This document shows positions 1 through 7,554 of a stretch of DNA of 39,419 nt, one piece after another. The notes below the pieces were generated by a model. That model was not told where the DNA came from. It was given only the letters and a program-made list of their open reading frames with translations, and ran no database searches. Position 1 is the stretch's first letter, and every line of letters starts with the position of its first letter. Made by a program: the position numbers and the translations under genes. The stretch is from Clostridia bacterium (GTDB lineage: Bacteria > Bacillota > Clostridia > Oscillospirales > Acutalibacteraceae), in NCBI GenBank assembly GCA_017537365.1, contig JAFYKZ010000018.1, forward strand, positions 1 to 39,419. The letters are read 5' to 3'.

Positions 1-1
1 T

Positions 2-85
2 ACAAATGAAGGCGTATGTTCGTGGTATGATTTCGCAAAAGCCATAAACAGGAAGTTCGGATATCTATGTGACGTGCAGCCGTGT
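2..85 (+). pseudogene. C-terminal fragment of an RmlD-like dTDP-4-dehydrorhamnose reductase
   Basis: The frame starting at base 2 encodes TNEGVCSWYDFAKAI followed by a GYLCDVQPC segment. This resembles the part of RmlD (last step of dTDP-L-rhamnose synthesis) that contains the conserved NEG-x-CSWY-x-FA stretch and a later V-x-P-C. After the Cys codon ending at 85 the similarity stops and the frame continues antisense through tRNA-Asp to a TAG at 113-115. An intact RmlD would carry a few dozen more residues. The fragment is open at the window edge and cut at its 3' end. Its codons (AGG, GTG CAG CCG) look richer in G+C than those of neighbouring genes. It is either a chimeric contig end or the scar of a recombination. 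The family call is fairly secure, the biological reality less so. Confidence 0.6.
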
Positions 86-155
86 CATGATGGGGCTCGA
101 ACCCACGACCTCTAGCGTGACAGGCTAGCGTTCTAACCAACTGAACTACCAGGCC
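83..155 (-). tRNA. tRNA-Asp (GTC), 3' acceptor strand disrupted
   Basis: Read on the minus strand, the D-arm, an anticodon arm with loop CTGTCAC (anticodon GTC) and a T-arm with loop TTCGAGC are all intact from 155 down to 90. The 5' acceptor strand is GGCCTGG (155-149). The seven bases that should pair with it (89-83) read CATGACA rather than CCAGGCC, so the acceptor stem cannot form. The change coincides with the end of the RmlD-like fragment. It lies 3 nt downstream of the tRNA-Val CCA and would be co-transcribed with it. As written this copy is probably not functional. Confidence 0.8.
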
Positions 156-158
156 AAA

Positions 159-234
159 TGGTGGGAACAACAGGGCTCGAACCTGTGACCCTCTGCTTGT
201 AAGGCAGATGCTCTCCCAGCTGAGCTATGCTCCC
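159..234 (-). tRNA. tRNA-Val (TAC), CCA encoded
   Basis: This is a full cloverleaf on the minus strand. The acceptor strands GGGAGCA and TGTTCCC pair with one G-U, the anticodon loop is CTTACAA (anticodon TAC), and the T-loop is TTCGAGC. The discriminator A is followed by an encoded CCA (161-159). It is the first gene of a two-tRNA transcript with tRNA-Asp. Confidence 0.95.
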
Positions 235-291
235 ACATGTGCTGGCTGTACGCTGGCGCACTAACTTGGTTACTCACCGGCGACGAACATT

Positions 292-320
292 ATAATAACA
301 CATAACTATATGTTTGTCAA
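292..320 (-). promoter_or_regulatory. SigA-type promoter of the tRNA-Val/tRNA-Asp unit
   Basis: On the minus strand the -35 is TTGACA (320-315), the spacer is 17 nt and the -10 is TATTAT (297-292), preceded by TGT as in an extended -10. It lies about 55 nt upstream of tRNA-Val. Near-consensus strength fits a tRNA unit. Confidence 0.8.
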
Positions 321-371
321 GAATTTTTTTCAAAATTTTTAAACTTTTTTAAAATTAGGAAAAAAGGCATA

Positions 372-1124
372 TTATGCGAGTTTTTTCGCAACAAATATTT
401 TGCGCTCGGTAGTATCAAAGGGCGCATTTTCGCTCATATCGTCATACACTGCGATAAGCTCTAAGCCGGCTTCTTTAAGGGCAGTTTCAAGTTCGGTATC
501 AGAATAGGCTTTCTCTAAGATATCCTCGCAATACCTATAATATGAATCGTCTTCCTCGTTTAGCACAAAAAAATCAAGTGCAATATCGGTTAAATTAGTT
601 TCCTTATCAAAACTATTTTGCCAAACACAATAAACATCTTCTTCATCAATAACAAAGGTGTTATTTCCTAAAATTTCTTTATGCTTATAAATAGTGTTTG
701 CGTCAAATATAAAAAGACAGTCTTTCTCCAAAAAAAGTGAAACCTTTTTAAATGCTTCTTTTAAGGTTTCATAATCGGTGATATGGTTTATGCTATCCAT
801 ACAGCATATAGCACCGTCCACCGTTCCAAAAAGGTCTAATTCTTCGGCTTTTTGGCAAAGAAAAAGAACATCAGTGTTAAGCTCTGCGGAATTTTCGCGG
901 GCTTTTGAAAGCATTTCTTCCGACATATCAACACCAATAACCTCAATGCCCTTTAAAGCCATTTGATTTGAAAAACCGCCCGTTCCACAGGCTAAATCGA
1001 GCAAAAGGGTTGGGGTTTTACCGTGTTTTTCAAAAAGCTTTAAAAGATAATCGGTTCTGCCTTTATAGTTAACATCGTTCATTAACCTATCATAAACTTC
1101 GGCAAACTGACTGTAACTCTCCAT
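372..1124 (-). CDS. class I SAM-dependent methyltransferase
   Basis: A 250-residue cytoplasmic protein with the Rossmann methyltransferase fold. The SAM-binding motif I is LLLDLACGTGGFS at about residues 40-52, followed by the acidic motif II end IGVDMS near 63-68 that binds the ribose hydroxyls. It starts with YSQFAEVYDRLMNDVNYKGR, typical of the small-molecule and YxiS-like methyltransferases often seen beside YerC-type genes in Clostridia. The substrate cannot be read from the sequence. Its ATG overlaps the TAA of the upstream TrpR-like gene by one base (TAATG), so the two are translationally coupled and share the promoter at 1425-1453. A short GCAT hairpin followed by a T tract overlaps the stop codon and may be a weak terminator. 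Confidence 0.85.
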   Translation of the reverse strand: MESYSQFAEVYDRLMNDVNYKGRTDYLLKLFEKHGKTPTLLLDLACGTGGFSNQMALKGIEVIGVDMSEEMLSKARENSAELNTDVLFLCQKAEELDLFGTVDGAICCMDSINHITDYETLKEAFKKVSLFLEKDCLFIFDANTIYKHKEILGNNTFVIDEEDVYCVWQNSFDKETNLTDIALDFFVLNEEDDSYYRYCEDILEKAYSDTELETALKEAGLELIAVYDDMSENAPFDTTERKIFVAKKLA

Positions 1125-1393
1125 TATTTACTAAGCCTCTCAAAAGCGGTTTGAAAGCCTTTGTTTATAGCGCGGCTCACGCGGCTTATAGTTGCGGTGG
1201 AAGCGCCTGTTTCTTTAATTATTTCGTTATAAACCTTTTTTTCACTAAGCATTTTAGCAACCGCAAAGCGCTGAGCGATAGTGTCAATCTCCTTGGGGGT
1301 GCAAGCATCGTTGAAAAAATTATAACATTCTTCTTTGGTTTTAAGGGTTAATATTGCTTCAAAAAGCTGGTCGTTAAAATCGTTTTTCTGCAC
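1124..1393 (-). CDS. YerC/YecD family TrpR-related DNA-binding protein (copy 1)
   Basis: An 89-residue protein that is almost entirely the TrpR-like helix-turn-helix domain. The first part (LTLKTKEECYNFFNDACTP) is followed by the KEIDTIAQRFAVAKML segment, and the recognition region reads TGASTATISRVSRAI. These are hallmarks of the YerC/YecD branch, which keeps the TrpR fold but is not known to bind tryptophan. The start is GTG at 1393, chosen because GGAGGGG lies 9 nt upstream. It is the first gene of a two-gene operon with the methyltransferase. The promoter contains an inverted repeat that could be its own operator. A paralogue lies at 18197-18472. Confidence 0.88.
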   Translation of the reverse strand: MQKNDFNDQLFEAILTLKTKEECYNFFNDACTPKEIDTIAQRFAVAKMLSEKKVYNEIIKETGASTATISRVSRAINKGFQTAFERLSK

Positions 1394-1424
1394 CTTTTAA
1401 ATCCCCTCCCATTTATTTGGTTAC

Positions 1425-1453
1425 ATTTTAACACATAAAAGCGTTAAAGTCAA
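1425..1453 (-). promoter_or_regulatory. promoter of the TrpR-like/methyltransferase operon, with inverted repeat
   Basis: On the minus strand: -35 TTGACT (1453-1448), 17-nt spacer, extended -10 TGTTAAAAT (-10 hexamer 1430-1425). A perfect six-base inverted repeat, TTTAAC at 1427-1432 and GTTAAA at 1443-1448 on the plus strand, spans from the -10 to the edge of the -35. It is a candidate operator. Confidence 0.7.
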
Positions 1454-1463
1454 ATATTACTGC

Positions 1464-1492
1464 TTGAATACTGATATAAAAAATGGTAAAAT
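1464..1492 (+). promoter_or_regulatory. promoter of the yhaO-yhaN-like operon
   Basis: TTGAAT (1464-1469), 17-nt spacer, TAAAAT (1487-1492) with an upstream TGG (extended -10). It lies 30 nt before the YhaO-like start and is divergent from the TrpR-like operon promoter. Confidence 0.7.
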
Positions 1493-1521
1493 TAGAATAT
1501 TAATATGAAAGGTATTTGATA

Positions 1522-2652
1522 ATGCGAAATATTAAAATTTTACATACTGCTGATATGCATATAGGTGCAATTTTAGGATTTTTAAAACATAATGCGGATA
1601 GCCGCCGTTTTGAAACCCTTATAACCTTTGAGAGAATAATGGATTTAGCGGCGAAAGAAAATGTAGAAGTTGTTGCTATTGCGGGCGATTTGTTCGATTC
1701 AAATAAGGTTGAAAAAAGATTTTTCGAGGCGGTTTTCAAAAAGATTGCGGCATATCCTCAGATTAAGGTGATTTTTGCGGCAGGCAACCACGACCCGCTG
1801 GATTCTGAATCACCCTTTTTGAGCTATGAGCTTCCTGAAAATTTATATGTTTTGGGTGCTAAGGACGAAAGAATAGTTTTTGAGGATTTAAAGCTTTGCG
1901 TTTTTGGTCGCTCGTTTGAAAATGCTTCTTTAAAGGGTGAGGAAAGCTTTTCTTTAAAAACTGATAACAGTTATATAAATCTTTTGGTGCAACACGGCGA
2001 GCTTAAAAGCGACTTAAATTCCGAATACAATGCCATAACCCCTGCATTTGTTAAAAACTCGGGTATGGATTATATTGCGCTTGGGCATGTTCATAAAGCT
2101 ATTCCTGTGAGTCGGCTTGCGAATACATATTTTGCGTATAGCGGTTGCCCTGAGGGACAAGGGTTTGACGAATTGGACGAAAAGGGTGTTTACATAGGCG
2201 AAATCGGCAAAAATGTTTGCGATTTGAAGTTTATGCCTGTATCACTCCGACGCCATATTCATTTAAAGGTAAACATCGAAAATCTTTCCTCGAATGATGA
2301 AATTTCAGCCTTTTTGCTCGAAAAAATCAAGGCAGAGCTAGGCGACGGATATGAGGAAAACCTATATAAAATTGAGCTTATCGGTGAAATATCTAATGAT
2401 ACAGAGATTATAGTTTCGGAAATTGAAAGCAGATTATCAGGTCTTTTATATTTTGTTAAGGTTAAGGATTCAACCGAATTGAAGCTCGATTTAGAGAGTA
2501 TTGCAACGGATACGGGACTAAAAGGAGTTTTCGTTAGAAAAATGCTTGAAAAACTAGAGCTTTGCGATGAAAACGAAAAAGAAAAATATAAAAATGCCTT
2601 AAAGATAGGACTCAAAGCGTTTTCAGGGGAGGTGGGCTACATTGAGGATTAA
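1522..2652 (+). CDS. YhaO/SbcD-like metallophosphoesterase (DNA repair exonuclease)
   Basis: A 376-residue calcineurin-type phosphoesterase of the SbcD/Mre11 superfamily. The metal-binding motifs appear in order: HTADMH near residues 8-13, AGDLFD near 57, AAGNHD near 90, HGE near 157 and LGHVH near 190. These bind two metal ions for nuclease activity. The C-terminal part lacks clear motifs and probably contacts the ATPase partner. I place the start at ATG 1522 because GAAAGG lies 9 nt upstream; a TTG at 1516 would be too close. It overlaps the YhaN-like gene by 11 nt, as expected for a nuclease/ATPase complex. The pair resembles YhaO/YhaN of Bacillus more than canonical SbcCD because the ATPase is short and membrane-anchored. 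Role in double-strand-break or hairpin processing is inferred. Confidence 0.88.
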   Translation: MRNIKILHTADMHIGAILGFLKHNADSRRFETLITFERIMDLAAKENVEVVAIAGDLFDSNKVEKRFFEAVFKKIAAYPQIKVIFAAGNHDPLDSESPFLSYELPENLYVLGAKDERIVFEDLKLCVFGRSFENASLKGEESFSLKTDNSYINLLVQHGELKSDLNSEYNAITPAFVKNSGMDYIALGHVHKAIPVSRLANTYFAYSGCPEGQGFDELDEKGVYIGEIGKNVCDLKFMPVSLRRHIHLKVNIENLSSNDEISAFLLEKIKAELGDGYEENLYKIELIGEISNDTEIIVSEIESRLSGLLYFVKVKDSTELKLDLESIATDTGLKGVFVRKMLEKLELCDENEKEKYKNALKIGLKAFSGEVGYIED

Positions 2653-4993
2653 CTCGATTTACATTTCGGCTTTTGGCAAAATCAAGGATTTAAAGCTTGA
2701 TTTTTCGGATAATTTCAATGTGGTTTACGGTGAAAACGAAAACGGTAAAACCACGATAATGTCTTTTATAAAAATGATGTTTTACGGTAGCGAACGCGCG
2801 AGCGGTCAGATTTCTAAGAACATCAGAAAGAAATATACTCCTTGGGATTCTTCTCAAATGGCGGGTAGTATTGATTTTGAGTATAATGGCAAAAGCTACC
2901 GTTTAGAAAGAGAGTTTAAAGGCTCTAACTCAACCGACAGGGTAACACTCTGCGATTTGGCGTTAGGAGACAGGCAGTCGGTTTCGGCTGATGTTGGCAA
3001 AAGCTTTTTTGGATTATCGGCTCAAAGTTTTGAGAGAAGTGTTTTTATCGGTCAGTTAGGATTTCCTGAAAAGGATAGTCAGGCTGAGGGTGAAATAAAT
3101 GCAAAGCTTTCTAATATTGCTTTAACCGGAGACGAGGATGTCTCTTTTGAAGAGGTTAGCTCAAAGCTTTCAAAGGCAAAGCTTTCGCTTATGTCTAAAA
3201 GCGGAAAAGCGGGGCAATATGATAAAAATGTTAAAGCCGCTTCTGATTTGCGGCTTAAAATAGAAAATGCTAAAAAGCTATCGGCAGATAATGAGCGCGA
3301 AAAAGCTACTATTTTGATGGCAGAGGAAAAAATCGCGCTAATGCAAAAAAATGCCGATACTATAAAGAATAAGCTTGATTTAGAAAAAGATATAAGAAAT
3401 GCCGAAAAATTAAAGGAATATCTTGCTTTAAAAACCGAACTTGATAATATTAATTCTAAAATCAAACTGTCAGACGGTTCTGTTCTGGACGAAATGTTTT
3501 TAAATAAGCTAAAATTCTGCATTTCAAAGGTTCAGGCGGCAAGTCAAAAGAAAAAGGCTAAGCAAAACGAAATTGAAACCTTAAAGAAAAGCTTGGAAAT
3601 CGCGCTTAGTACCGACGGTGCGAGCGGTAAATCTCAGGCAGAAGCCTTAGAAAAAGAGCTTATAAATTTAGAAAACAATAAAAACGAAACAAAGCTTAAA
3701 ATAGAAAAAGCAACAAAAGAAACTACCGATTTAGAAAATAAGGGAGAAAACAAACCTCCCGTTTATATGTTAACGGCGGCATTTTGTTTCTTTGCGTCGG
3801 CATTGGCTTTCTCGTTTGCTCTTGATTTCTATTTACCCTCTATTTTGTTAGGGTTAGCGGCAATTTTAATGGTTGTAAGCTATTTTATTTCAAAGAAAAA
3901 ACAAAGCAAAAAAGCAAAAGAAACAAGTTCGCTTGTTTTGGAAAACAAAAAACTCATTGAAGAACTTCAAAATGAAATAAAAGTTTTTGATAATCAAATT
4001 TTTGATACTAAGGTAAAACTTGAAACCATAAATTCGGCGTTAAACAGCAGCACTGCGGTTATAGAAAATCAGCAAAAGATGCTATCAGAGGCTTCGGGTG
4101 AGTTAAATCTTTTATCCGAGCAAGAAAACAGCGAAGAAAAGGTTTTATTCGAGCTTTTTGCAAGGTTTAAAAAGAGTGAAGACCTAGAAGAAATTTTGAA
4201 AAGCGTTGAGGAAATAACTTCGGTCTGCGAGTCTCAAAAGGATATTAAGACAAAGCTTAATTTCCTCGCTCGCGATTTGGGTGATATAAGCTATGAAGAA
4301 GCCGAGAATAAATTAAACTCACTTCCAAGCGGCGAAATTTTATCTGAGGAAGATTTTAAGGTTTTAAAGCAAAAATATGAGGACTTAGCGGCTGATATAA
4401 CTGCTCATAAAACTGCGGTTGCTTCTGCAAAAGCCACTTTAAACGCCGCTTTAAACAGAGCAGAGGATATTTCGTCGCTGAATAATGAATTATTGGCTCT
4501 TGAAAATAAGATAAACGCTCAAAAGGATTTTTGCGATAGTATTGATATTGCGCTTTCAGTGTTATCAGAGAGCTTTGCAGAGGTTAGAAAAAGCTATGGC
4601 TCTGAGCTTGAAAAGGTTTCGGGCGAGATATTTGCGCTTCTTTCGGGCGGTAAATACGAGAGTATGGGAATATCAAAGGAATTTGATATAAATGTGTCTG
4701 AAAAGGATAAATTCGGAAGCCGCGAGATAGATTATTTGAGTAGCGGCACCGCCGACCAGGCGTATCTTAGTTTAAGGCTAGCGTTGGCTAAACTTATAAC
4801 AGAGGATGGCGAGTCTTTGCCGATTTTGCTTGATGATACTCTTGCTCAGTATGACGATAAAAGGGCAAAATCAGCATTAGAATTTTTGAGCAGTTATTCA
4901 AACGATTCGCAGATTATTTTGTTTACTTGCCATAACAGTTTCAAGACTTTATCTGAGGGTTTAGGTGCTGAAATTTTGGTTTTGGAGAAGTAA
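2642..4993 (+). CDS. YhaN/SbcC-like coiled-coil AAA ATPase with two membrane segments
   Basis: A 783-residue SMC/Rad50-like ATPase. The Walker A GENENGKTT is at about residues 30-38. Long lysine/glutamate-rich coiled coils fill roughly 170-370 and 420-640. The ABC-type signature region YLSSGTADQAYLSLRLALAK and the Walker B LPILLDDTLAQYDD are near the C-terminus. Two hydrophobic segments (about 374-393 and 397-416) sit at the apex of the coiled coil, where Rad50 has its zinc hook. This arrangement is known from YhaN and suggests membrane attachment. The start is TTG at 2642 with GGGGAGGTG about 6 nt upstream, inside the end of the nuclease gene. It is the partner of the upstream metallophosphoesterase. 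Confidence 0.87.
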   Translation: MRINSIYISAFGKIKDLKLDFSDNFNVVYGENENGKTTIMSFIKMMFYGSERASGQISKNIRKKYTPWDSSQMAGSIDFEYNGKSYRLEREFKGSNSTDRVTLCDLALGDRQSVSADVGKSFFGLSAQSFERSVFIGQLGFPEKDSQAEGEINAKLSNIALTGDEDVSFEEVSSKLSKAKLSLMSKSGKAGQYDKNVKAASDLRLKIENAKKLSADNEREKATILMAEEKIALMQKNADTIKNKLDLEKDIRNAEKLKEYLALKTELDNINSKIKLSDGSVLDEMFLNKLKFCISKVQAASQKKKAKQNEIETLKKSLEIALSTDGASGKSQAEALEKELINLENNKNETKLKIEKATKETTDLENKGENKPPVYMLTAAFCFFASALAFSFALDFYLPSILLGLAAILMVVSYFISKKKQSKKAKETSSLVLENKKLIEELQNEIKVFDNQIFDTKVKLETINSALNSSTAVIENQQKMLSEASGELNLLSEQENSEEKVLFELFARFKKSEDLEEILKSVEEITSVCESQKDIKTKLNFLARDLGDISYEEAENKLNSLPSGEILSEEDFKVLKQKYEDLAADITAHKTAVASAKATLNAALNRAEDISSLNNELLALENKINAQKDFCDSIDIALSVLSESFAEVRKSYGSELEKVSGEIFALLSGGKYESMGISKEFDINVSEKDKFGSREIDYLSSGTADQAYLSLRLALAKLITEDGESLPILLDDTLAQYDDKRAKSALEFLSSYSNDSQIILFTCHNSFKTLSEGLGAEILVLEK

Positions 4994-5007
4994 TACGGTA
5001 GGGTAAA

Positions 5008-5724
5008 ATGAAGGATAATTTTAAGGTTTTTAAAAAGGGTATGCTAGACGGCATACCCATATCGCTAGGCTACTTTGCGGTTGCTTTTGCCTTGGGGATT
5101 GAGGCAAAGCAAGCAGGACTCACCGCTTTTGAGGCATTGCTTTTAGCAGGAACTACCAATGCATCGGCAGGCGGTTATGCGGCGTTTAGGATTATAGGTG
5201 AGGGCGGAAGCTATATATTAATGGCTATAACTCAGCTTGTTGTTAATATAAGATATTTGCTGATGTCTGCCGCGCTAAGCCAGAAATTTGCGCCTAAAAC
5301 CTCGGTTTTTCATAGGGCTTTGGTAGCTTTTGATATAACTGATGAAATTTTTGGGATTTCTATAGCTCAAAGTGGGTATCTGAATCCCTTTTATAACTAT
5401 GGCGCAATGTTGGTTTCAATACCCGGTTGGGCTTTCGGCGCATTTTTCGGGGTTATAATGGGAAATGTTTTGCCTGAAAGCGTGGTTACAGCTTTGAGCG
5501 TTGCGTTATATGGTATGTTCTTGGCAATTATAATCCCACCCGCGCGAAAGGATAAGATTATAGGCTTTTTGGTTGTTATTTCTATGGCGCTTAGCTTTGT
5601 TTTCGAAAAACTCACATTTTTGGGCGAGACAGTTCAGAGCTTTAAGGTTATAATTTTAACCGTTTTAATCTCGCTTGCCGCAGCTATTTTCTTCCCAAAG
5701 GAGGACGAAGAAAATGAAGCATAA
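5008..5724 (+). CDS. azlC: AzlC-family branched-chain amino acid exporter, large subunit
   Basis: A 238-residue integral membrane protein with the AzlC signature near the N-terminus (GMLDGIPISLGYFAVAFALG, then AGTTNASAGGYAA) and several hydrophobic segments. AzlC and AzlD together form a branched-chain amino acid efflux permease in the membrane. It begins 14 nt after the YhaN-like gene with only a weak AGGG ribosome-binding site and no evident promoter, so it may be read from the upstream unit. It overlaps azlD by 11 nt. The exact substrate in this organism is inferred from the family. Confidence 0.9.
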   Translation: MKDNFKVFKKGMLDGIPISLGYFAVAFALGIEAKQAGLTAFEALLLAGTTNASAGGYAAFRIIGEGGSYILMAITQLVVNIRYLLMSAALSQKFAPKTSVFHRALVAFDITDEIFGISIAQSGYLNPFYNYGAMLVSIPGWAFGAFFGVIMGNVLPESVVTALSVALYGMFLAIIIPPARKDKIIGFLVVISMALSFVFEKLTFLGETVQSFKVIILTVLISLAAAIFFPKEDEENEA

Positions 5725-6031
5725 TGTTTATATTTATATACTTGTTATGGCGGCGGTTATCTATTTAATAAGGCTTTTACCGGTTACGGTTATTCGCAAA
5801 AAGATAACCAATAAAACCTTAAAATCTTTTCTTTATTATGTGCCTTATGTAACTCTGGCGGTTATGACATTTCCTGATATAATAAATGCAACAAGCTACG
5901 GTTGGTCGGGCGCTTTGGCGCTTGTTATCGGTGCGGTTTTGGCATATTTTAATTTAGGACTTTTTGGAGTTGCAGTAAGTTCGTGCTTGGTGGTTTTTAT
6001 ATCCGAGCTTATTATGAAATATTTGTTTTGA
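5714..6031 (+). CDS. azlD: AzlD-family small subunit of branched-chain amino acid exporter
   Basis: A 105-residue protein with about four hydrophobic segments and the RLLPVT motif near the start, typical of AzlD, the small partner of AzlC. The frame is open upstream, but ATG 5714 is the right start: AAAGGAGG lies about 9 nt before it inside the end of azlC, and the protein then begins MKHNVYIYILVMAAVIYLIR. It overlaps azlC by 11 nt (translational coupling). A strong terminator follows. Confidence 0.9.
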   Translation: MKHNVYIYILVMAAVIYLIRLLPVTVIRKKITNKTLKSFLYYVPYVTLAVMTFPDIINATSYGWSGALALVIGAVLAYFNLGLFGVAVSSCLVVFISELIMKYLF

Positions 6032-6040
6032 TTATAAAAT

Positions 6041-6079
6041 AAAACTCCTGAACGGGAATCGTTCAGGAGTTTTAAACTT
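6041..6079 (+). terminator. rho-independent terminator after azlD
   Basis: A perfect 14-bp stem (AAAACTCCTGAACG, 6041-6054, with its complement at 6060-6073) around a five-base loop, ending in a T-rich tail. It closes the yhaO-yhaN-azlCD unit. Confidence 0.9.
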
Positions 6080-6127
6080 TTGTCTTAGTTTTTCATACCC
6101 CAAATATTGATAATTTTTTAACATTCC

Positions 6128-6156
6128 TTGATGTTAGTAATTATCTATGGTATACT
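6128..6156 (+). promoter_or_regulatory. strong SigA-type promoter upstream of the LysR gene
   Basis: TTGATG (6128-6133), 17-nt spacer, TATACT (6151-6156), preceded by TGG as in an extended -10. Transcription would begin near 6163, giving an unusually long leader of about 145 nt before the LysR gene. A second TATAAT at 6276-6281 lacks a good -35. Confidence 0.65.
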
Positions 6157-6307
6157 ATTTGCAAATACTTATAAATTAATTTATAATATAGTTAAATAAT
6201 TATAACATCTGTTTGTTTGCCAAATCAAATAAATGCATAGTTTTAAGGCTATATTTTTAATTTTTAAGAGCATTATATAATAAAAATCGAAACAGGGGAT
6301 AAAAGTT

Positions 6308-7243
6308 ATGCTTCGTTGGATGCAGTATGTTTATACGGTTTATCAGGAAAAAAGTTTTTCAAAAGCGGCGGCAAAGCTTTATATAAGTCAGCCCTCTTTG
6401 AGTAATGCTATCAAAAAGGCGGAAAATGAAGTAGGTTTTGCTATTTTTGACCGTAGCACCGTCCCGATTCAGTTAACCGAGCTCGGTCAAGAGTATATAA
6501 GGTCGATTGAAATTATAATGGATGCCCAAAAAGGTTTGCAAAATTATGTTAATGATATTAACGAACTTAATGAGGGTAATTTCACCATTGGCGGAACATC
6601 CCTTTTCGCTTCCTATATAATTCCGCAATTTCTGTTTCAGTTTATGGAAAAATATCCTAAAATTCATGTTAATCTTGTTGAGGGCGCGCGAAGCGAGCTT
6701 GTTGAGAAGCTTAATGTTGGCGAAATAGACCTTTTAATAGATAATATGTATTTTTCAAATAAGATGTTTGAAAGTAAGCATATATATGATGAGCATTTGC
6801 TTTTAACTGTGCCTAAAAGGTTTGAGGTGAATTCAGGCTTAGAGAAATATGCAATGACTGCTGATGAAGTTAGAGCCGAAAAGCATATAGGACCCGAAAT
6901 CGAGTCGGTTGAGTTAAAAACTTTTAAGGATGTTCCTTTTATAATGCAAAAGGTTGGAAACGATAGCAGAATAAGAGCAGAATATTTTTGCAAGGAAGCG
7001 GATTTTAATCCGAAAATACGCTTAGAGCCAGACGGTCAGATAACAACCTATAACTCAACCTGCACAGGACTTGGCGCTTCCTTTACGGGCGATATATTGG
7101 TTAAGCATGTTCCTGCTAACGATAATATTTTATATTATAAATTAGCCAGTAAAGAGGCAACTCGAATGGTTAGAATTTACCATAAGCGCAACCGATACCT
7201 GCCGAGAGCCGCAAAGGAATTTTTGAAAATGGTTTCGGAGTAA
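6308..7243 (+). CDS. LysR-family transcriptional regulator
   Basis: A 311-residue LysR-type regulator. The N-terminal winged helix-turn-helix contains SFSKAAAKLYISQPSLSNAI (about residues 17-36) and the usual FDRST...LTELGQEYI linker entry. The remainder is a substrate-binding-like effector domain, with GNFTIGGTSLFASYIIP starting the first lobe. The ligand is not predictable. It follows the azlCD terminator and has its own promoter, and no target operon sits divergently next to it. The RBS is CAGGGGAT, 8 nt before the ATG. A perfect hairpin terminator follows. Confidence 0.9.
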   Translation: MLRWMQYVYTVYQEKSFSKAAAKLYISQPSLSNAIKKAENEVGFAIFDRSTVPIQLTELGQEYIRSIEIIMDAQKGLQNYVNDINELNEGNFTIGGTSLFASYIIPQFLFQFMEKYPKIHVNLVEGARSELVEKLNVGEIDLLIDNMYFSNKMFESKHIYDEHLLLTVPKRFEVNSGLEKYAMTADEVRAEKHIGPEIESVELKTFKDVPFIMQKVGNDSRIRAEYFCKEADFNPKIRLEPDGQITTYNSTCTGLGASFTGDILVKHVPANDNILYYKLASKEATRMVRIYHKRNRYLPRAAKEFLKMVSE

Positions 7244-7262
7244 AGTTAATAAAAATAATTAA

Positions 7263-7300
7263 GCACCCTTTTCCGTTAGTGGAAAAGGGTGCTGTTCTAT
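7263..7300 (+). terminator. hairpin terminator after the LysR gene (copy 1 of a duplicated hairpin)
   Basis: A perfect 12-bp stem, GCACCCTTTTCC (7263-7274) and its complement (7281-7292), around the loop GTTAGT. The T tract is weak. A near-identical hairpin with the same loop lies at 7837-7866. Confidence 0.75.
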
Positions 7301-7316
7301 ATTAGTATATAATATC

Positions 7317-7520
7317 CTATGAAAGATATATATCCATCCATATTTCTTCCTGTCGTTTTTTATAAAAGGAACATTGGTCGTAATTGTAGCCGTAACTAGT
7401 ATTGCATTTGTTGTTCACTTCTGAATCGGACAATAATTTTTTACTTAATTCGCAAGAATAACTACCGTTTAGAAAGAAAGCTCCTCTTGATTTATATTCC
7501 AAATAAGGACAGCGGGCCAT
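7317..7520 (-). CDS. small four-cysteine protein, function unknown
   Basis: A 67-residue soluble protein starting MARCPYLEYKSRG, with four cysteines at residues 4, 23, 39 and 50. The spacing suggests a bound metal (zinc or an iron-sulfur cluster) but no family could be assigned with confidence; CPYLEY-type starts occur in short uncharacterised Firmicutes proteins. AGGTGG lies 9 nt before the ATG. It is transcribed from a perfect consensus promoter (7555-7583) that contains a palindromic operator, and is divergent from an XRE repressor gene. The context says its expression is tightly switched by that repressor. Aromatic- and charge-rich, with no signal peptide or membrane segment. Confidence 0.7.
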   Translation of the reverse strand: MARCPYLEYKSRGAFFLNGSYSCELSKKLLSDSEVNNKCNTSYGYNYDQCSFYKKRQEEIWMDIYLS

Positions 7521-7554
7521 AAAATATTACCACCTGTTTATTGATCTGAAATGA

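Noticed and set aside
83-155. Integrative element attachment site in tRNA-Asp
   Set aside because: An att site would keep the tRNA 3' end intact, there is no integrase, and no direct repeat of the tRNA end is present in the window.
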